A DNA stretch of 64,000 nt from NCBI GenBank assembly GCA_014871385.1, contig CM026424.1, positions 14,722,892 through 14,786,891 on the forward strand, given 5' to 3'. Within the stretch, counting starts at the first letter, position 1. The number at the start of each line of letters is the position of its first letter. Positions 62,084 through 64,000 of the stretch are shown here, piece after piece. Position numbers and translations under genes: made by a program. Below the pieces are notes generated by a model, which saw only the letters and a program-made list of their open reading frames with translations, was not told the DNA's origin and made no database searches. This DNA is from Ceratodon purpureus (taxonomy: Eukaryota; Streptophyta; Bryopsida; Pseudoditrichales; Ditrichaceae).

Positions 62084-62833
62084 ATGTCAGGATCGACGCA
62101 GCGTCTCAATGTGGCTCCGACCATTACTATGATGGGAGTGGTGAAGGCGAGGCTAGTGGGCGCCACGAAGGGGCATCAGCTGTTGAAGAAGAAGAGCGAT
62201 GCGCTCACGATGCAGTTCCGGCAGATTTTGAAGCGGATTGTGGAAACGAAGGAGTCGATGGGGGACACAATGAAAGCGTCCGCGTTTTCGTTGACTGAAG
62301 CGAAGTATGCAGCTGGGGATAACATCAAGTATGTGGTATTTGAGAATGTGGATAAAGCAACGATCAAGGTTAGGGCCAGGCAAGACAATGTTGCGGGCGT
62401 GAAGCTTCCCAAATTTGAGCATTTCTCGGAAGCTGGGGAGACGAAGAATGATTTGACAGGGTTAGGTCGAGGTGGGCACCAGGTTCAGCTGTCGAGATCT
62501 GCGTTTATGAAGTCGATCGAAATCCTGGTGGAACTGGCATCGTTGCAGACATCCTTCTTGACGTTAGACGAGGCGATCAAGACGACGAATCGGAGGGTGA
62601 ATGCTCTGGAGAATGTCGTGAAGCCGAAACTGGAGAACACAATAACGTACATCAGGGGAGAGCTGGATGAGTTGGAGAGAGAGGAGTTTTTTAGGTTGAA
62701 GAAGGTGCAGGCGTACAAGAAGAAAGAGGTGGATAAACAGCTTGCAAAAAACAAGGCACACATGGAGCTGGGCTTAGAGCGGCCGATTAGTAGCCAAGCT
62801 GAGCCTGCTCAGGATGAAGATCTTCTTTTCTGA
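62084..62833 (+). CDS. VHA-D: V-type proton ATPase subunit D
   Basis: 249 residues in one uninterrupted exon. Subunit D is the central rotor shaft of the V1 sector; it couples ATP hydrolysis in the A3B3 head to proton pumping through V0 at vacuolar and Golgi/TGN membranes. The whole length matches the family: N-terminal TITMMGVVKARLVGATKGH coil, KKKSDALTMQFRQIL, the central GLGRGGHQV turn, and the C-terminal coil (IRGELDELEREEFFRLKKVQ). The start ATG 62084 gives the family N-terminus MSG-x-x-QRLNVAPT. The last 20 residues (ISSQAEPAQDEDLLF) are variable, as usual. Complete and probably functional; a partial pseudogene lies upstream on the other strand. Confidence 0.95.
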   Translation: MSGSTQRLNVAPTITMMGVVKARLVGATKGHQLLKKKSDALTMQFRQILKRIVETKESMGDTMKASAFSLTEAKYAAGDNIKYVVFENVDKATIKVRARQDNVAGVKLPKFEHFSEAGETKNDLTGLGRGGHQVQLSRSAFMKSIEILVELASLQTSFLTLDEAIKTTNRRVNALENVVKPKLENTITYIRGELDELEREEFFRLKKVQAYKKKEVDKQLAKNKAHMELGLERPISSQAEPAQDEDLLF

Positions 62834-64000
62834 TGTCGTTCTTGGTTGCATAAGTTCGAGAAGCAGGAGACCTCGCGGGCAATCAAAGTTGTTGCACTTT
62901 CCGAGCTTCATGTGAAGTTCACGAAATATCAGTCAGCATTCTTTCATAACTGTGATTCATGTTTGCAATTGTGATCTGTCGATCATGTTACTTTGTAGGG
63001 TTGCAGAAGCTCATCATACACTGGTAATTAATGTGGTATGCAGGGGACGCTTCTTCATGAGGTTCTGCTTTAAGGTAGAACCATCTAAAACCGACCAGTT
63101 AAGGTTTGAGCATGTGTTTTTGAGGCGACGAATTTGATGAGGATTTTTCCCCTGTGGAGACATAAGCTTATTCTTGAATGCAAAAGAATTTGGAATTTTA
63201 CACGCAATATTGAAATAGTTACAAATTTTTTAAGTGAAAAGTTGAAAACCACCCATAACTAATATGTAGGCCCACCTAAAACCGACCACCATGACACCAA
63301 AACTTGATCACCAGAATATTTTCATATGATTCCCTTTCTACCAATCATGCTTGATACTTTCTTCTAGATCTCTCAAGATTTTAGATGTGACAGAAGGTTG
63401 GAATGGGAGAAGACTACTGATTGGTTATGGGGACCCGGTCAGAAATCGGTGTCTCTACCTTAGGTGAGATTTTCCTCAGAGAAGGGCTGGATATTTAACT
63501 ACTGATGATGGGTTGCTGGTTGCCTTATCCAATAATCCACTTTGATTCTGGATTTTGAAAGTAGAGGTGGACTTGTCAGGGTTTGTTTTCATTGAACTAT
63601 TCAGCTGTAGATAATTGAAATTGTAAACGCACCAGGACCAGCGTTCCCTAAACAGGCTAAATTTCGCCCTTTTCATACCAAAAAACCTGATCAGCTACAC
63701 CCCGTGTGAAAAGGGAGGCCTGAAAATGGATTTTGAGCGGATGTACTCATGAGCTGGGGTCGCTGGTGGCACATCGGCTACGTGGATGTCACGTCAGAGA
63801 GCACATCCAAAATGTTGCGCCCCCACTCAATCGCCTTTCGACTCTACCCGTTGATCTCCCCTCGCGAGGCAGCAAGATCTAGGCCGTCCAATGAGCAAAC
63901 CCTAAGCCCGGGGGGAGGGGCTCTTAGCCACTTAATTACTCTCTTGGATTCTCATTAATCGCAAGCTTCTCTCCTCTGTGAACGCATTGATCGCTCCCTC
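62834..64000. other. VHA-D 3' flank and possible promoter of a gene beyond the window
   Basis: 62834-63150 is probably VHA-D 3'UTR. No gene recognised from there. The last 280 bases are more GC-rich, with a CCAAT (63888 region), a telo-box AAACCCTAA (63898-63906) and a CTC-rich end, which looks like the promoter or leader of a plus-strand gene starting just past the edge. Confidence 0.45.

Noticed and set aside
63749-63958. 69-codon ORF near the window end
   Set aside because: It lies in promoter-like sequence with telo-box and CCAAT motifs and has no recognised domain.

Overview
The window looks like nuclear DNA of a land plant, most likely a bryophyte and probably a moss. The reasons are spliceosomal introns in most genes, a disease-resistance type NB-ARC/LRR gene whose 3' part encodes tetratricopeptide repeats, plant-only families (NPH3, DUF4378/TRM, F-box with plant layout), plant telo-box motifs, and long AT-rich repeat-filled spacers. 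Species assignment is inference. No bacterial operon, CRISPR array or rRNA gene is visible.

Layout. 1-4.7 kb: 3' part of an NLR gene (NB-ARC, LRR, TPR), followed by a TPR exon that could be joined to it by a GC-AG intron. 8.3-11.0 kb: a four-exon DUF4378 (TRM/LONGIFOLIA-like) gene. 14.6-15.8 kb: a GC-rich gene for a secreted Cys/Pro repeat protein with a TATA box and a 5'UTR intron. 18.0-21.2 kb: a complete six-exon YIPF1/2-like membrane protein gene on the minus strand. 21.7-36.2 kb: mostly AT-rich, degenerate, mutually repeated sequence with microsatellites and little convincing coding. 36.28-40.30 kb: a complete TIR-bounded DNA transposon of the pogo/Tigger type (DDE transposase with a stop codon and probably a lost catalytic Asp) that carries a captured NPH3 gene fragment. 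41.0-41.5 kb: a RING-finger ORF inside a repeat whose second copy at 11.7-12.8 kb has lost the RING. 44.8-46.0 kb: an F-box gene. 47.7-49.9 kb: an LSM1 gene whose last exon is interrupted by a 738-bp MITE-like insertion. 51.2-53.3 kb: an inverted, 5'-truncated, nearly identical copy of the DUF4378 gene. 54.7-58.0 kb: a minus-strand gene with a small N-terminal header exon (tandemly duplicated), a possible PD-(D/E)XK-like stretch and a protein kinase-like domain; this is the best candidate for an unusual system. 59.5-60.7 kb: second copy of the 21.7-22.9 kb repeat, abutting a deleted pseudogene of V-ATPase subunit D. 62.1-62.8 kb: the intact V-ATPase subunit D gene.

The housekeeping genes (YIPF, LSM1, VHA-D) are not functionally linked to each other, and nothing suggests co-regulation. 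The window is mainly a record of rearrangement: two nested inverted repeat pairs (9.4/53.3 kb and 11.7/41.7 kb), a 38-kb-spaced direct repeat, a tandem exon duplication, a gene-capturing transposon, and a transposon that rewrote the end of a conserved protein. Exon boundaries were derived by eye from GT/AG signals and reading-frame phase, with no transcript evidence.
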